Part shown: positions 1 through 10,500 of the stretch, in pieces | Position numbering within the stretch: the first letter of the stretch is position 1 | How the letters are laid out: every line of letters starts with the position of its first letter | From: Tubiluchus corallicola | Taxonomy: Eukaryota; Priapulida; Priapulimorpha; Priapulimorphida; Tubiluchidae | Length of the DNA stretch: 64,000 nt | Direction: 5' to 3' | NCBI GenBank assembly: GCA_030141605.1 | Contig: JAQGDQ010000008.1 | Span: 134,501 to 198,500 of the forward strand | Translations under genes and position numbers: made by a program | The notes under the pieces: model-generated | Told to the model about the DNA's origin: nothing | What the model saw: the letters and a program-made list of their open reading frames with translations, nothing else | Database searches by the model: none

Positions 1-3000
1 CGCAATTTTCTGGCCCTCATTTTGACGCGCCCAATGTAAAAACTCATCTGCACCCCCTCGTCCGCTAAAAAGCTGCCCTTTTATAATTAAGTTGTTACAT
101 CGTTTTGTAGTATTACGACTAACTTTCGTTTCAACACTTTTACCTGAATTGATTAAACTATTGGCATTCACAAAGTTAACTGTACGTATTAGTTTTGTCT
201 CTTGCGTTGTCAAATCTGCCCTAAATAGTGCGTATTAGCAAACAAGCACCATATTTATTGCTACTTAATTCTCTAACTTGCTAGCTTTAGCCGAGTAAAA
301 CGGCTTTTAAATTATTTACGTTAATTTTAAACGTAATTATGCCTGCATTAGTGCTCTTTAAGCTTCTATCAGATTTGTGTTTAAAAAGCATTAGCAACTG
401 TTTGAGTTTTTCTGACCAAATTTTGCAGATGCTAAACGTTCGTTTTTGACTAACGGACTATTGGAAACTAAGCCTATGACGTTGGATAAAAAGGACATGA
501 TAAGAAGTTAGGATAAGACCTATTTATTTGTCTGTTTTAGTGCTATCAGTAGTAAGAACTCATAGAAGACATTCAGATATCTGTATCAGATAATAGAGCT
601 GGTAATAAAAGATATACCTTGTTGATAACCCTTTTTGTAACATTTTGGAATTAATTTTCAGTGTTTTTTGAACGAGTATGTCTAGAGCTTACTGCGCAAG
701 TTAGCTTGCTCCTTTTGTAATGTGGCTTTAACAGTGTGTGTTCATTTCTGCAAAATTGGTTGATTGTATTATGACTATTTCTATGTTAAGATAAAATGAG
801 AATTTTCAATGCTGGTGCTGCTATTGCTGCTGCCACCGCCACCGCCACCCCGCCGCCAATACTTTAAATACTGCTTTTGCTACTGTTGCTGCTGCAAGCA
901 GGTAATTAGCCACGAGTGATACAGGCAAGTATTTGCAAGTCGATAATGCACCGGAACACCGGAATGCACCAGGACACCAGGGGCGCCGAGTCAGGGGATC
1001 AGCAACTGTTGAAACAATCACTTAAAGTTAATTTGCACTGGCGACCTCGTGTTACAGTTCGTCACAACGTCAATCAGCTTTCAGTTTCGTTAAAATTATC
1101 AGTGAAAGCTGTGTTCACACTCTGGATTACGATTAACTCAGTTACTATACTTGGTTGCTACACAACACTTTTCACTGGAGAAAGTCAAAGAACTACTTCG
1201 TGCCTAATCTTCCTGTTGTTAACAGCCTTCCACCATTTAGACTGATTTCTACTTGTCAAACTGAAAAGATTGTAGTTAGCAAATATGATTAACCTGTTGT
1301 TACGCGTTTATTTGTTTAGCAGTGGTAATTATTGGCGTTATTATGCAAAAAACTCGGTCAGATGTTTATTAGGATTATCCTTTCGGATAGGTGCAGTAGC
1401 CCAGCACGTTACATGGATCCTAAAATTGGAATGTATGAAGTCACGAAATGAGTTTTTATTTTCATTCTATTCCTCACCTAGAAAAGGGCACCATATAAAA
1501 TTATGTGGCAATGATTTCAACTTAATTTTTACGTTAGCTTCAGATTAGGTTACAGTTTTGTTTCAAAAAATGCTTACAGTGTCCAAAAGTCTTGTATGGC
1601 TTGCTAGTACTGCATTTACTTGCGTTTTCATCAAATGCAACAAACAGTTTATAAAAAATCGTGAGAAAAAATCAGTGTCCGTTTAATGTATCTTGACGCC
1701 CTGGGCAAAAAGTATTTTTAGTGCCGCCTCCACGGTCAATTAACTTCCTCCACGGTCCTCAATACACCCTCAAAACTGAATTTTCGTTGTATATAATAAA
1801 GTATAATAGCCTGTGTGTTAGGCTTATACACGTATTATAGGATATTAATTAAATGCAATAATCATTTCCGACTTTACATAAATATTATTATTACATTATT
1901 AATAATAATCATTTAAAAAGTATTAAAACTTCAACTGTTTTTCCATATATATGAATCTCTTTTTCCACCCGTCTCATTAGTTTCATCATCGTGACATATA
2001 TAATTTGGTCTGGTTGCAAATGTTTCATTTCGTATTTATTTCATATTTATTTCATATTTAGTGTCTTCAAACAGATATATATACAATAAATTACATACTA
2101 ATTACAATCCAACAGTAAAATATACAGACACTACAAATACACAGTACAAACTACATATAAACAACATACATAGGCGGCAAATTATAAAAAAGAAGCAGCC
2201 TATGATAATTATAATGCAAACATACCATGGTTGTATTAGTTACATGTACTTGCTTTTGCACCGTGTAACACGTTAGTAATTAAGAGCAGAGACTCAAACA
2301 ATAGTTAATTAATAGGCCATGGGACATTCATTACCCAGTGTCATGTCTACGGAATGGTTTTTGGAGAAAATTTGTTGTCAGTTTTACAATTTCTATATCA
2401 TTACTAATCATGAGAAAAACAAATTTATTTATATCATATTACAGCAACTTTTCTTGGCTTATGATATCTCCTTTTTTCAACTTACTGTGAATGGGAGCTA
2501 AATCTAAGTTTGGTGTATTTATTTACAGCATATTTATTGAGACCAAAAAAGGTAATAGTTGTATAACTGAAAGTGCGTTTTAAAAATTCTATAGCATCGT
2601 AATTTGGTTTGATTGCCAATTATTGCTATTGTAGATATAATTTTTCCAGAATTGTACCTAATCATTCTTTATACTTTCATCCAATTTCTTGAGAAAGCAT
2701 TTACGAAAAACGACAAAAGTACCCTGGTTTTCCCAAATATGAATGAAGCCATGTGTGTGTAATATTTCTTTTACATAGCTAACCCAACAGTGAGAACTGA
2801 TAGTCATAAGTTTATTTTCTTCGTATGATTGATAAAATATTGTAACTGTCTACAATTACAATAATAATTTTATGTAACCAGTAATTAACAACGCTTCTTA
2901 TCATTTTGATTAATAAGCAAACACGCAAATCTTTTTGCTGTTCGATGTTCACCAGCAACCGTTTCACCAGCAAGAGTGTTAGTCTCTTGAAGGCTACAAC

Positions 3001-3095
3001 TCTTACTGGTTTATCTGCGATAATTAAGATTTTGCAACAGAAAAATCTTCTTGCCAGACAAATGCTTTTTAGTAATAGGAGTAGTTACAATAGAG
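1..3095. other. AT-rich intergenic DNA, no gene recognised
   Basis: No reading frame here resembles a known protein, and none has convincing flanking splice sites. The open frames are short and their composition looks random. The stretch contains a triplet-rich patch near 813-860, short direct repeats of a TTTATTTCATA unit around 2030-2060, and a repeated CCTCCACGGTC motif around 1726-1758. It could hold the 3' flank of a gene outside the window, but nothing visible supports that. Confidence 0.6.
813..860. repeat. Triplet-rich simple sequence (GCT/GCC/ACC)
   Basis: A short run of GCT then GCC/ACC triplets, much richer in GC than its surroundings. The frames over it encode only low-complexity peptide, so I treat it as simple sequence and not as coding. 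Confidence 0.6.
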
Positions 3096-3405
3096 AAAGG
3101 GCAATTCCTTAGCAAGTTGTGTCTATTTTGCTGTTATCATTTAAACCTAGAAAAATATAACAAAAAATTTGCAAAAAAACTGTTTATAAAGAATAAGGTT
3201 ATTTTATACTATTGTCCTGTAGAAATTTTCAAGTGTGGTGGTAGCCGCCATTTGCTTCAAAGTTACAATGTTACTGGTAAACTTCGTGAATTTTTGTAAG
3301 TGCATAGAGGTTTTCCATAAGCGCACCAACTATCAGCGTTACAACATAGCTAACGCTCACACAAAAATATCTAAAAATTAGCTACCTAATTTTTTGTAAA
3401 AATTA
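3096..3405 (+). repeat. Dispersed repeat family A, copy 1
   Basis: About 300 bp that aligns by eye with 13640-13925 in the same orientation. Shared blocks include ACTGTTTATAAAG, AAATTTTCAAG, GTAGCC and TTCCATAAGCGCAC. The copies are clearly diverged, and similarity drops out on both sides. No terminal inverted repeats, target duplication or coding capacity are visible, so the class (MITE, SINE or other) is unknown. Confidence 0.6.
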
Positions 3406-3589
3406 ACATACTGTTCCGGGGCTGATTTTCGCCCAGTTTTGCGTTCAAACTTTTTCACTCACTCAAGGACACAGATATGCGGCCTGTACGTTATTTCGAG
3501 TCGCGTTAAAGTAAAACACCCCTATAAATTTAAAATGTACTAATCTTACTTGAATCGAACTTATAAATCCCGCGTTCTGATGGGCTAAA

Positions 3590-3830
3590 AATTTGAATAT
3601 CCACCTATTTTCATCTGCAAGGTCTATAAATACAAGTTGCTGGTGTTTGCAACGCCAAACAAGCCTACACCCGTCCTCCCAGGACTTGTTTTCCAACTGT
3701 TTCGGCATGATGTGAGGGAGTGGTGAGCCCTCAAGGGTAGATTAGCTTTCTGTGTTTTTTTATGTTTAGCCAGCTATTTGTTTCGCTTATGAGAAGAACA
3801 CTCCATTTAGCAGTAACATTTTAATTTTGA
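3590..3830 (+). repeat. Left LTR-like repeat of the gypsy relic
   Basis: Matches 5840-6130 over most of its length, including the TATAAATA box (3625-3632; right copy 5874-5881), the block GCTGGTGTTTGCAACGCC and the block GGCATGATGTGAGGGAGTGG. The LTR probably continues to just before the primer-binding site near 3919, but the right copy loses similarity after about 6130, so that part cannot be confirmed. The TATA box is a plausible relic of the element's promoter. Confidence 0.75.
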
Positions 3831-3919
3831 AATCTCGAACCGCCCACCGATAGCACTAGTTCAAAACGTCCAGGGGTAATTACTAAGATACTGGCGGCGA
3901 GAACCCGACGGAGGAACGC

Positions 3920-3937
3920 TGGTGTCAGAAGTGGGAT
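3920..3937 (+). other. Primer-binding site complementary to tRNA-Leu 3' end
   Basis: The 18-base string TGGTGTCAGAAGTGGGAT is the reverse complement of the 3' end (CCA included) of animal tRNA-Leu(CAA)-type molecules, which end ATCCCACTTCTGACA-CCA. It lies downstream of the left repeat and upstream of gag, where an LTR element's minus-strand primer site belongs. It is intact although the rest of the element has decayed. The match to tRNA-Leu comes from known tRNA sequences; no tRNA-Leu gene is in this window. Confidence 0.8.
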
Positions 3938-4409
3938 AGGGTAGGATCATCGAATGTTCCTGCTGGTGTTTCTGGAGTTTTGTCTAGTTCTCGTTGGATG
4001 ATCTTTGTTGGATGTTGAATTTCTCAGGCGCTTTCAGATTCTTTCATGCATCGTGAACCAGAGGCATTTGAGCCATATGACACTCTCGTCAAGAAACCTG
4101 TTTCGGTTTCTTCACCACCACCCCACCCCCGCCCCACTGGTACAGATACTTTCAGTAGCTCAGGCTCCGCGCTTCCCCTGTGTGAAAATTCAAGGAGTGA
4201 ACCCTCTTTTTGCTGCGCCTGGTGTTGCATTCCTCACATTCGTTTTGATAACCACCCAAGCATCTACGGTGGTTCATCAGCCCCATCACCCCCATCCTAT
4301 GAAGTTGTAAGTAATCGCGACAAGTCTAATCTCTCCCCTTTTACTTGTTCAGATTACGCGCTCAAAATGTAGCTGGTCACCCTACTGGAAGTTCTACAAC
4401 CCGACTTGG

Positions 4410-5122
4410 TGATGATGCTTTTCATTCTTTGCCCCTTTTTAACGGCGAAACCTCCAACTGGAAAAGCTATGAGGCCCAATTTCAATTATTAAAAACCGCT
4501 AATTTTTGAAATGACATTGAAGCTGGCACTCGCTTAACGCTTAAACTTAAATGTAGCGCCATTGGTGTAATTCCATCTGCTCAGCTTTCTAGCTACTCAG
4601 TTTTCAGCAGCACTCAAACGACATTACGGTACACCGCCCTGGCGAAGACTTAACGACAGTATGCTGAACAACTACGTGGCCTTTACCACCTTGCTTATCC
4701 ACAAGTTGACACTGAAACTGCTGAACCGCAACTTGTTCCCAAATTTGTCTGTGGATTGCTTGATACTGAGTTAGCCATTTGCGTGCAACAAAGTACTCCC
4801 ACTAACCTAGCCAGTGCCCTAGCTACAGCTGTGACCGTAGAATCAATACGCTCTTCTGCTCGAGGACGAACTTCCCCTGGTTCAGCACCCCCTACTGACA
4901 AGAACACTGCAGCTAAAGCTCAGCAGCCCCACCTCAGTAATTTTTTCTCAAAATGTTCCTGCTTCCAGATGGAATTCACCTTCAAAACTGAGAACAACAG
5001 ACTATAGGTGTTTTACTCAGCCTCTGTTAGGTTCTCGCCCTTCAATGCCCTTTACTGGCGTTTCTTATAAACAACTTCCTTGTTTTAGATCCGACGGTCT
5101 AGGGCACTTTGCACGTGAATGT
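4410..5122 (+). pseudogene. gag-like remnant with damaged CCHC zinc knuckle
   Basis: Translated fragments show a pattern seen in Ty3/gypsy gag proteins: a Phe-Asn-Gly-Glu...Trp capsid start near 4435, a Tyr-Pro motif near 4695, then a Leu/Ala-rich stretch. The region ends in a zinc knuckle at 5081-5122 spaced C-x2-S-x4-H-x4-C, where the second Cys codon of the CX2CX4HX4C box has become Ser (TCC). In-frame stops (for example after the Phe near 4509) break the frame. It is a dead nucleocapsid gene. Identity rests on domain order and the knuckle, since capsid sequences evolve fast. Confidence 0.75.
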
Positions 5123-5519
5123 CCATCACCATCTTCTACCCATACCAATACAGAAACACTTGTGTTTTTCTGCAGTCGTAATGAACGTTCCTGAAATCGT
5201 TTTAGTGCGACAAACAAACAGCCTGCACCTCGCTTTCCAAACAACTTGACTTCTGCTAGGAATAGATACTCGTCTTCACAAGAATCTTTTTATGTTAGCC
5301 CTCATGGCGCGTGTCGTCCGTTTCGTAAATTTCCGCATAATGTACGGCCACTCTGTGTTAGCAGTAATGAAACAAAAAAACCAGTTCTGTTAGAAATGTT
5401 CGTGTAAAACAGCACTTAAGAAATTCAGCTGCTAGCACGACGGTATCTACCCGATGTTCAAAAATTCACACAAAACAGCATGTTAATGCTTAGGTGAATA
5501 ACAACAACCAGAAAGGCAC

Positions 5520-5872
5520 ACTTGGCACAATGTTCGGACAAGAGTTGAGGCTTCCTGTTGAGGGCCCCTTCTAATTTTGACTGCCCTAATTTTGCTGGGT
5601 ATATAAAAACTTTAGAAAATCAACTTCATCACGTACATCATTTTATATGTCAAAACTTGCATCTTACTGGTGAAAATATGCGCCGTGGTTATGATGTATG
5701 AGTTTATGTTATGACGTTTGATTACTTTTGCTCCTGGAGAAAAGATCTGGTTCTTTAACCTCCAGAGAAAGGTCGGTAAGAGTCCCAAACGCCAGTCGGA
5801 CTAGCAAGGTCCATATGATGTTGTTTCCAAACTTTCTGAATTTGAATACCTACCTATTTTTACCTGCAAAGT
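5520..5872 (+). pseudogene. Integrase C-terminal (GPY/F module) remnant
   Basis: Pieces in two or three frames match the end of a Ty3/gypsy integrase: a Phe-Gly-x-Glu-Leu-Arg-Leu-Pro block near 5531, a Leu-x-x-Gln-Leu helix with Arg-Arg-x-Tyr-Asp near 5608-5697, then a block from about 5733 to the GPY/F signature Gly-Pro-Tyr-Asp-Val-Val at 5808-5825. A TAG stop at 5802-5804 lies just before the GPY motif, and at least one frameshift precedes it. The reading frame runs into the right LTR-like repeat, as is common in this family. The catalytic core is absent. Confidence 0.75.
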
Positions 5873-6130
5873 CTATAAATACTAGTGCCACATCCTGTTT
5901 CCTGGAGTTCAGTGGTTGCTGGTGTTTGCAACGCCAAAAAGGACAAGCCTACACCCGTTCTCCCAGGACTTGTTTTCCAACTGTTTCGGCATGATGTGAG
6001 GGAGTGGTGAGCCCTCAAGGGTAGATTAGCTTTCTGTGTTTTTTTTTTGTTGTTGTTGTTGTTTAGCCAGTTATTTGTTTCAGTTATGATATAGAAAACT
6101 CTATTTAACAGTAATATTTTAGTTTTACAA
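5840..6130 (+). repeat. Right LTR-like repeat of the gypsy relic
   Basis: Counterpart of 3590-3830. It has an extra segment of about 31 bp after the TATAAATA box (around 5883-5914) and a longer T/TTG run near 6041-6062. Similarity to the left copy ends near 6130 in ordinary AT-rich DNA, so the 3' end of this LTR appears lost. A short open stretch follows (about 6150-6280), which I could not identify. Confidence 0.7.
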
Positions 6131-6612
6131 AATTATGGCCAAGATTATGGTCGGGCCTTATACCATTCTTTTAAAGCTGGTGAATGTCTCCCAGTTGCTT
6201 GGTTTGTTAGTTTCGTTTCAGGATGCTGATCTCAAGGATGCTGATGCCTCTCGTCCTCTTAACATTTTTCGCGAACGTTGAAATATAGGCCCCCAGAAGG
6301 CGCTTGAAATTAATTAATTCTGCTATTCTATGCATACAATATAAACTGTGAGCAAAAGCAGGGTAACTGCGTCAGTAATTCCTGCATGTAATGACTTACT
6401 ATAAATCTAGCTAAAGCAAAAGTATTAAATGTTTCGCTGAGGGAAGTCGCCTCTGTGTTAACGTCGACGAAGCATGCATTTTAATAGGAGAATGACGCTG
6501 GTAGTTTGTTTCGTTTAAAGTGTTTTATTTGATTTAATTAATTTAAATAATTAATTTTATTTTATTAATTCAGCAATACTTTGATGTAATAAATTGTTCT
6601 GCATTATGTGAA

Positions 6613-6900
6613 ATCAATTGTAATAATCGTGATACATTTAATCTGACTAGATTTTTTGTAAGTAAGTTTAGTATGTGAATTCATTATAATCGTGGTACAT
6701 TTTATCACAATAGATTTTTTGTGAGTAAAAACTTAATAAGCGAATTCAGTATAATCATCGTATACATTTAATCAGACTAAATTTTTTGTGAGTAAAACTC
6801 AGTAAAAGTTTAATATGTAAATTCAGTTTATAATCACCGTCATACATTTAAACAGACTAGGTTTTTTCATGAATAAAGTTTAGCTTACAAATTCAGTGTA
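6613..6900. repeat. Degenerate tandem array, about 65-80 bp unit, four copies
   Basis: The motif series ATAATC-x-CGT...TACATTTAA...AGA-TTTTTTGTGAGTAA...AATTCAGT recurs at about 6613, 6684, 6749 and 6829. Unit length varies by small indels. No coding potential. It lies about 600 bp upstream of the WRNIP1 start codon. Confidence 0.75.
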
Positions 6901-6959
6901 AATGTGTTAGATTGTCGTCTTATATAAATCATACGAATATATCTGAAAAAGAAAACCAA

Positions 6960-7130
6960 TATAGCTACATTAACCCTGCTGTAGGATTTATGTAGAATAA
7001 CTACATTAATTTTTCCATAGAATTTATGTAGAATAACTATGTTAATTCTACATAGAATCTATCTAGAATAGCTTTGTTAATTCTACCGTAGAATTTACAC
7101 TAAAATTCTATGTTAAATCTACAGTGCAGC
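6960..7130. repeat. Degenerate tandem array, about 40 bp unit
   Basis: Repeats of a TAGAATAACTA(C/T)(A/G)TTAATTNT...ATAGAATTTA unit, roughly four copies, with a related TAGAATCTACCGTAGAA piece near 7157. Internal GTAGAAT/ATTCTAC pairs give it partial palindromic character, so single-strand hairpins are possible. It ends about 370 bp upstream of the WRNIP1 start codon. Confidence 0.65.
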
Positions 7131-7500
7131 ATACACAGAAAACACTACATGTATGTAGAATCTACCGTAGAACAAAAAGACATTATGCATGTAGATTCTG
7201 CTTAGCCTTTCTTCTGTAGCTTGTATCATCAAAGTTATGTTCATTCTACGTAGCTGCGCTACTTGTGTAATATAACTAGTGTGCATGATTGTGCAACTCA
7301 TAATCTTTAAAACTGTGAAGCAGCAACCAGCATACAAATTTACTTGACTGAGCTTGAGCACGATTGGTTCTTCCTGACGAGTGACGATGAATTTACTTGT
7401 AAATAAGACTGGGCGTGGGTGACAACAGCAATATCGTTGGCCTCTGTGCAACTTCGGAATCTGAATCTTTGGAAAATTGAAGATTGCGTTGATTGCAAAT

Positions 7501-10500
7501 ATGTCTGTCGCGGGAAAGGAACAGTGCCCTATTTGTGAAAAATTGTTTGCATTGCAAGTTTTAAACCAACACGCAAATGAATGCATAGCACAGGCTAGCA
7601 GCACACCATACAAAAGTAATTTTTAAATGATATTTTTCCTAGAAGCCTCAGTGTCAGTTTGGTTAGTGAAGCCATTTTTGTATCTAAACTCTAGCAAAAA
7701 TCAAGACTGTGCATGCACTACGTTTGTAGTATGATGTAGCGTTAAAAACTTAAGCCAATTCTGTTGCTTTGACGTCATGCTTTTGAAGTTTAAAACATAA
7801 ATAATTGATCTTTGCAGATTATCTAGACTGAAGTAATTCTAGATCTGCTTTCATAGAAAAGTATTGGCTTTTTAAAGCCAGGACAAGAAAAGGAGTACCT
7901 AAAGTAGGTTTCAGAAAAATCGCCTTAAAAAACTATATTATTTTACGGCAATTTTATGTGTATATCCTACTCGCGCTGAAAGGATTTTTTGTTTGTTTTC
8001 ATTTTAAATCTCCCGCAATACTATTCTGACTACGCGATTGCATGACGTCACCTACGCACAACGTAAATCACCAGAAGAAAAGGCAATATTAAAATTGTGT
8101 CCCAAAAAACTTTCCGTACAAATCTATATTACTTAGCATTTCACTTACATGCTAGAAAGACTTGTGTAACTAAAAATAATAATTTAAAATGTTTGTGCCA
8201 ATTGGTAAAATGTCGCTGACTCACCTCGCAAGGTGTGCCACTCACTAGCCAAAAAACATATTTTTTATCTTATTGACAAGATACAGTTATTCAAAATTTT
8301 ACTTAGTTAGCAACATGTATGCTACGAATGCTCTGATTATTTTTTCAAACATTATTCAGTGTTATCTAAACTTGTTTCAAACGACCTACCATCAAAATGG
8401 CTCACCTAACGGTCGCCGCAGAAGTTTAAATTTACACGTTTTATACAGTGTTATGGCCGATGCAAGCCCTGCATGCAAAAAGTAGTATGTAAGGGGTATA
8501 AAATTTCGAGACGAATTTTTTAAACTTTATGTAAGTGGAGGGTTTTCTTGTGCTTTGAAGCATTGCCGTCTTGAAGTCTCTTAATCTGTCCTTAAAAAGG
8601 TTTAAATTTCATGCTCTAACAACACTCTCTGTAGAACTATTCCACTTGTCCACCACACGGTGAGAAAAGAACGTACTCTTTGTACCCTTGGCCTTGCAAT
8701 TAGTTCTTGCGTAGGGTTTGAACACCTTCTTAGAATACTGTGAGTGGACTGTAGAGATGCAGTTTTAAATAGTTCCTCATATGAAACAAGTTTATTTCCA
8801 TTCAGGTATTTATGCAATATACCTGCTGCTGTAAAGAGCATGTTTCTGTGTGCAAAGTCAGCATGTACAACACAAACGCACCTGCCTTGAAATTTTGCAA
8901 ACGCTTGATGTCAGACTGAAATGAAGGAGACCAGATTGTGCTTGAATTCCAGTATGGGTCATCCGCAGCCCTTATATAGAGTTAATTTGGCTCACAATTA
9001 ACAAAATATGTGTTGCTCAAACCAGGCATTCTCTTTGGTTTCATACATATTATAGTAATATGAGCAGAAGATTTAAGGTCATGTGAAATAATTACACCAA
9101 GATCATTATGTTACATTTGTTAACTCTTTGCCATTCAGATAATACAGTGCTGGAAGCTTGTATAAATCGTAATATAGACCCATGTGGAACTCTGTTTGTA
9201 ATATGACACTACAAAAAATTGTGCCAATGTTCTACATGAAATATCTTGAAAATGAAAGCTCAGTAAATGAATAACCTGTTCCACTTGGTGCCAATGCTGT
9301 CTAACTGCAATGTTACTTTCACGAAAAAGTTGCAATGCTGTCGTTTTCTGTGCTAGGGATGTAAACACCTAAACCAATTCGCACTTTTTTCCAAGGTGGT
9401 GCGTTTAGCTGCATGATATTTGAGATAAATGCACACGATTGGTCGACGAAGCCTCATTGATGCTTTGTGGAGTTTATGCTTTTTAAGATGGTACTATGAG
9501 TTTACGTGTCACCAAAGAAAGACCTCATAAAGCTTAATAAAATGAATTACCACTGTGGCACATCACTGTACATATTTCTACTTGTGACTAGTATGTAATC
9601 TACCAATGAAACTAGCAAACTATGTGATTAATTTAGTCTAAATGTTACCGGTTTTCTATAATAAAAATTGCCTTAATAGACTTTGTGCTACCTACTGTAA
9701 TGCTATTATAATACAGTAGGCGCCGCTTAATAGACTCACTGCGGGATCAAAGTGTTTTGACCCAATTAACCGATGGGTGTAGTATTACCGGTATAGAAGT
9801 TTGAGTCATCAGCTTAGTATGCACTGCAAAGGCTTTTACTGAATTTTAGAAACAATGTAATGCTTAAATTTATGCAGTTAAAAATTTAAAAAAATATTTT
9901 AAAATATTAATTTATATAAGTGAATTAGCAACAAATTAAAAAGTATACTTTTCTAAATCATTTGCAAAAATGACAAAAATTCCTTCAAAAAGTCGGCTGC
10001 TTCATTTTATTGCGAAAAAGTTGGTTCACAAAGTTCTCGTAATTATAAAAACATTGAAAATCTGTTGCTGTGTGATGCATGTATTTTCGTAAAACATTTA
10101 ACACTTGGCATGCTTGAGCTGTAGTTTTTCAACTTCTTAACCCTATGCTCTTATTTGCTGTATGCTGTTTACTCTTGTAAGTCACAAGGAATACTGGCTC
10201 ACTACTGTACTTGCATCTTTGATTGTTAGCTGATTAAACATGGAAGCGTTTCTAAAGGAAACTGTAGACAAGTGATTAATTGTTTAGCTTCCAGAAATTC
10301 TTAGATAACGAGGTTAATTGCAGTGAAAAAGCGGGTAACAGATTCAAAGCAAAGCCGCTACGTTAGCATATTAGCGCATGATATACGTGCCTGCTTACAA
10401 ATAAAAACTGTACTTAACATGACTGTTTCTACTTATACTATAGTGCATAAATGCGAAGCAAAGATCATGACATAAAAGTAGTAAAGGCTCTTTGGGCACA

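Larger units (their letters stand above)
3590..6130 (+). mobile_element. Degenerate Ty3/gypsy LTR retrotransposon, internally deleted
   Basis: Two related terminal regions (about 3590-3830 and 5840-6130) enclose a tRNA primer-binding site, a gag-like region ending in a zinc knuckle, and the C-terminal end of an integrase, in the order expected for a Ty3/gypsy element on the plus strand. Protease, reverse transcriptase, RNase H and the integrase core are missing, so gag passes almost directly into the integrase tail. Frames carry stops and frameshifts. The terminal repeats differ by substitutions and a roughly 31 bp indel, so the insertion is old. It cannot encode a working enzyme set. True outer ends are uncertain because the repeats no longer show clean TG...CA termini or a target duplication. 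Confidence 0.85.
6131..7500. other. Upstream region of WRNIP1
   Basis: Apart from the two tandem arrays at 6613-6900 and 6960-7130, no features are recognised. The last 150 bp before the WRNIP1 start codon must include its 5' UTR and promoter, but no TATA box or obvious core motif can be assigned. The long minus-strand open frame at 7119-7613 overlaps WRNIP1 exon 1 in antisense and shows no protein similarity. Confidence 0.5.

Noticed and set aside
4046-4372. 108-residue plus-strand frame as an independent gene
   Set aside because: It lies inside the gypsy relic between primer site and gag and is best read as part of the decayed element.
7119-7613. 164-residue minus-strand open frame
   Set aside because: It is antisense to WRNIP1 exon 1 and to a tandem array; no protein similarity and no splice or promoter support.
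9673-9721. A further Tigger end just left of copy 1 (CCTACTGTA facing TACAGTAGG)
   Set aside because: Only nine bases pair, and the adjoining sequence does not match the internal end of the element beyond a loose resemblance; too short to call.
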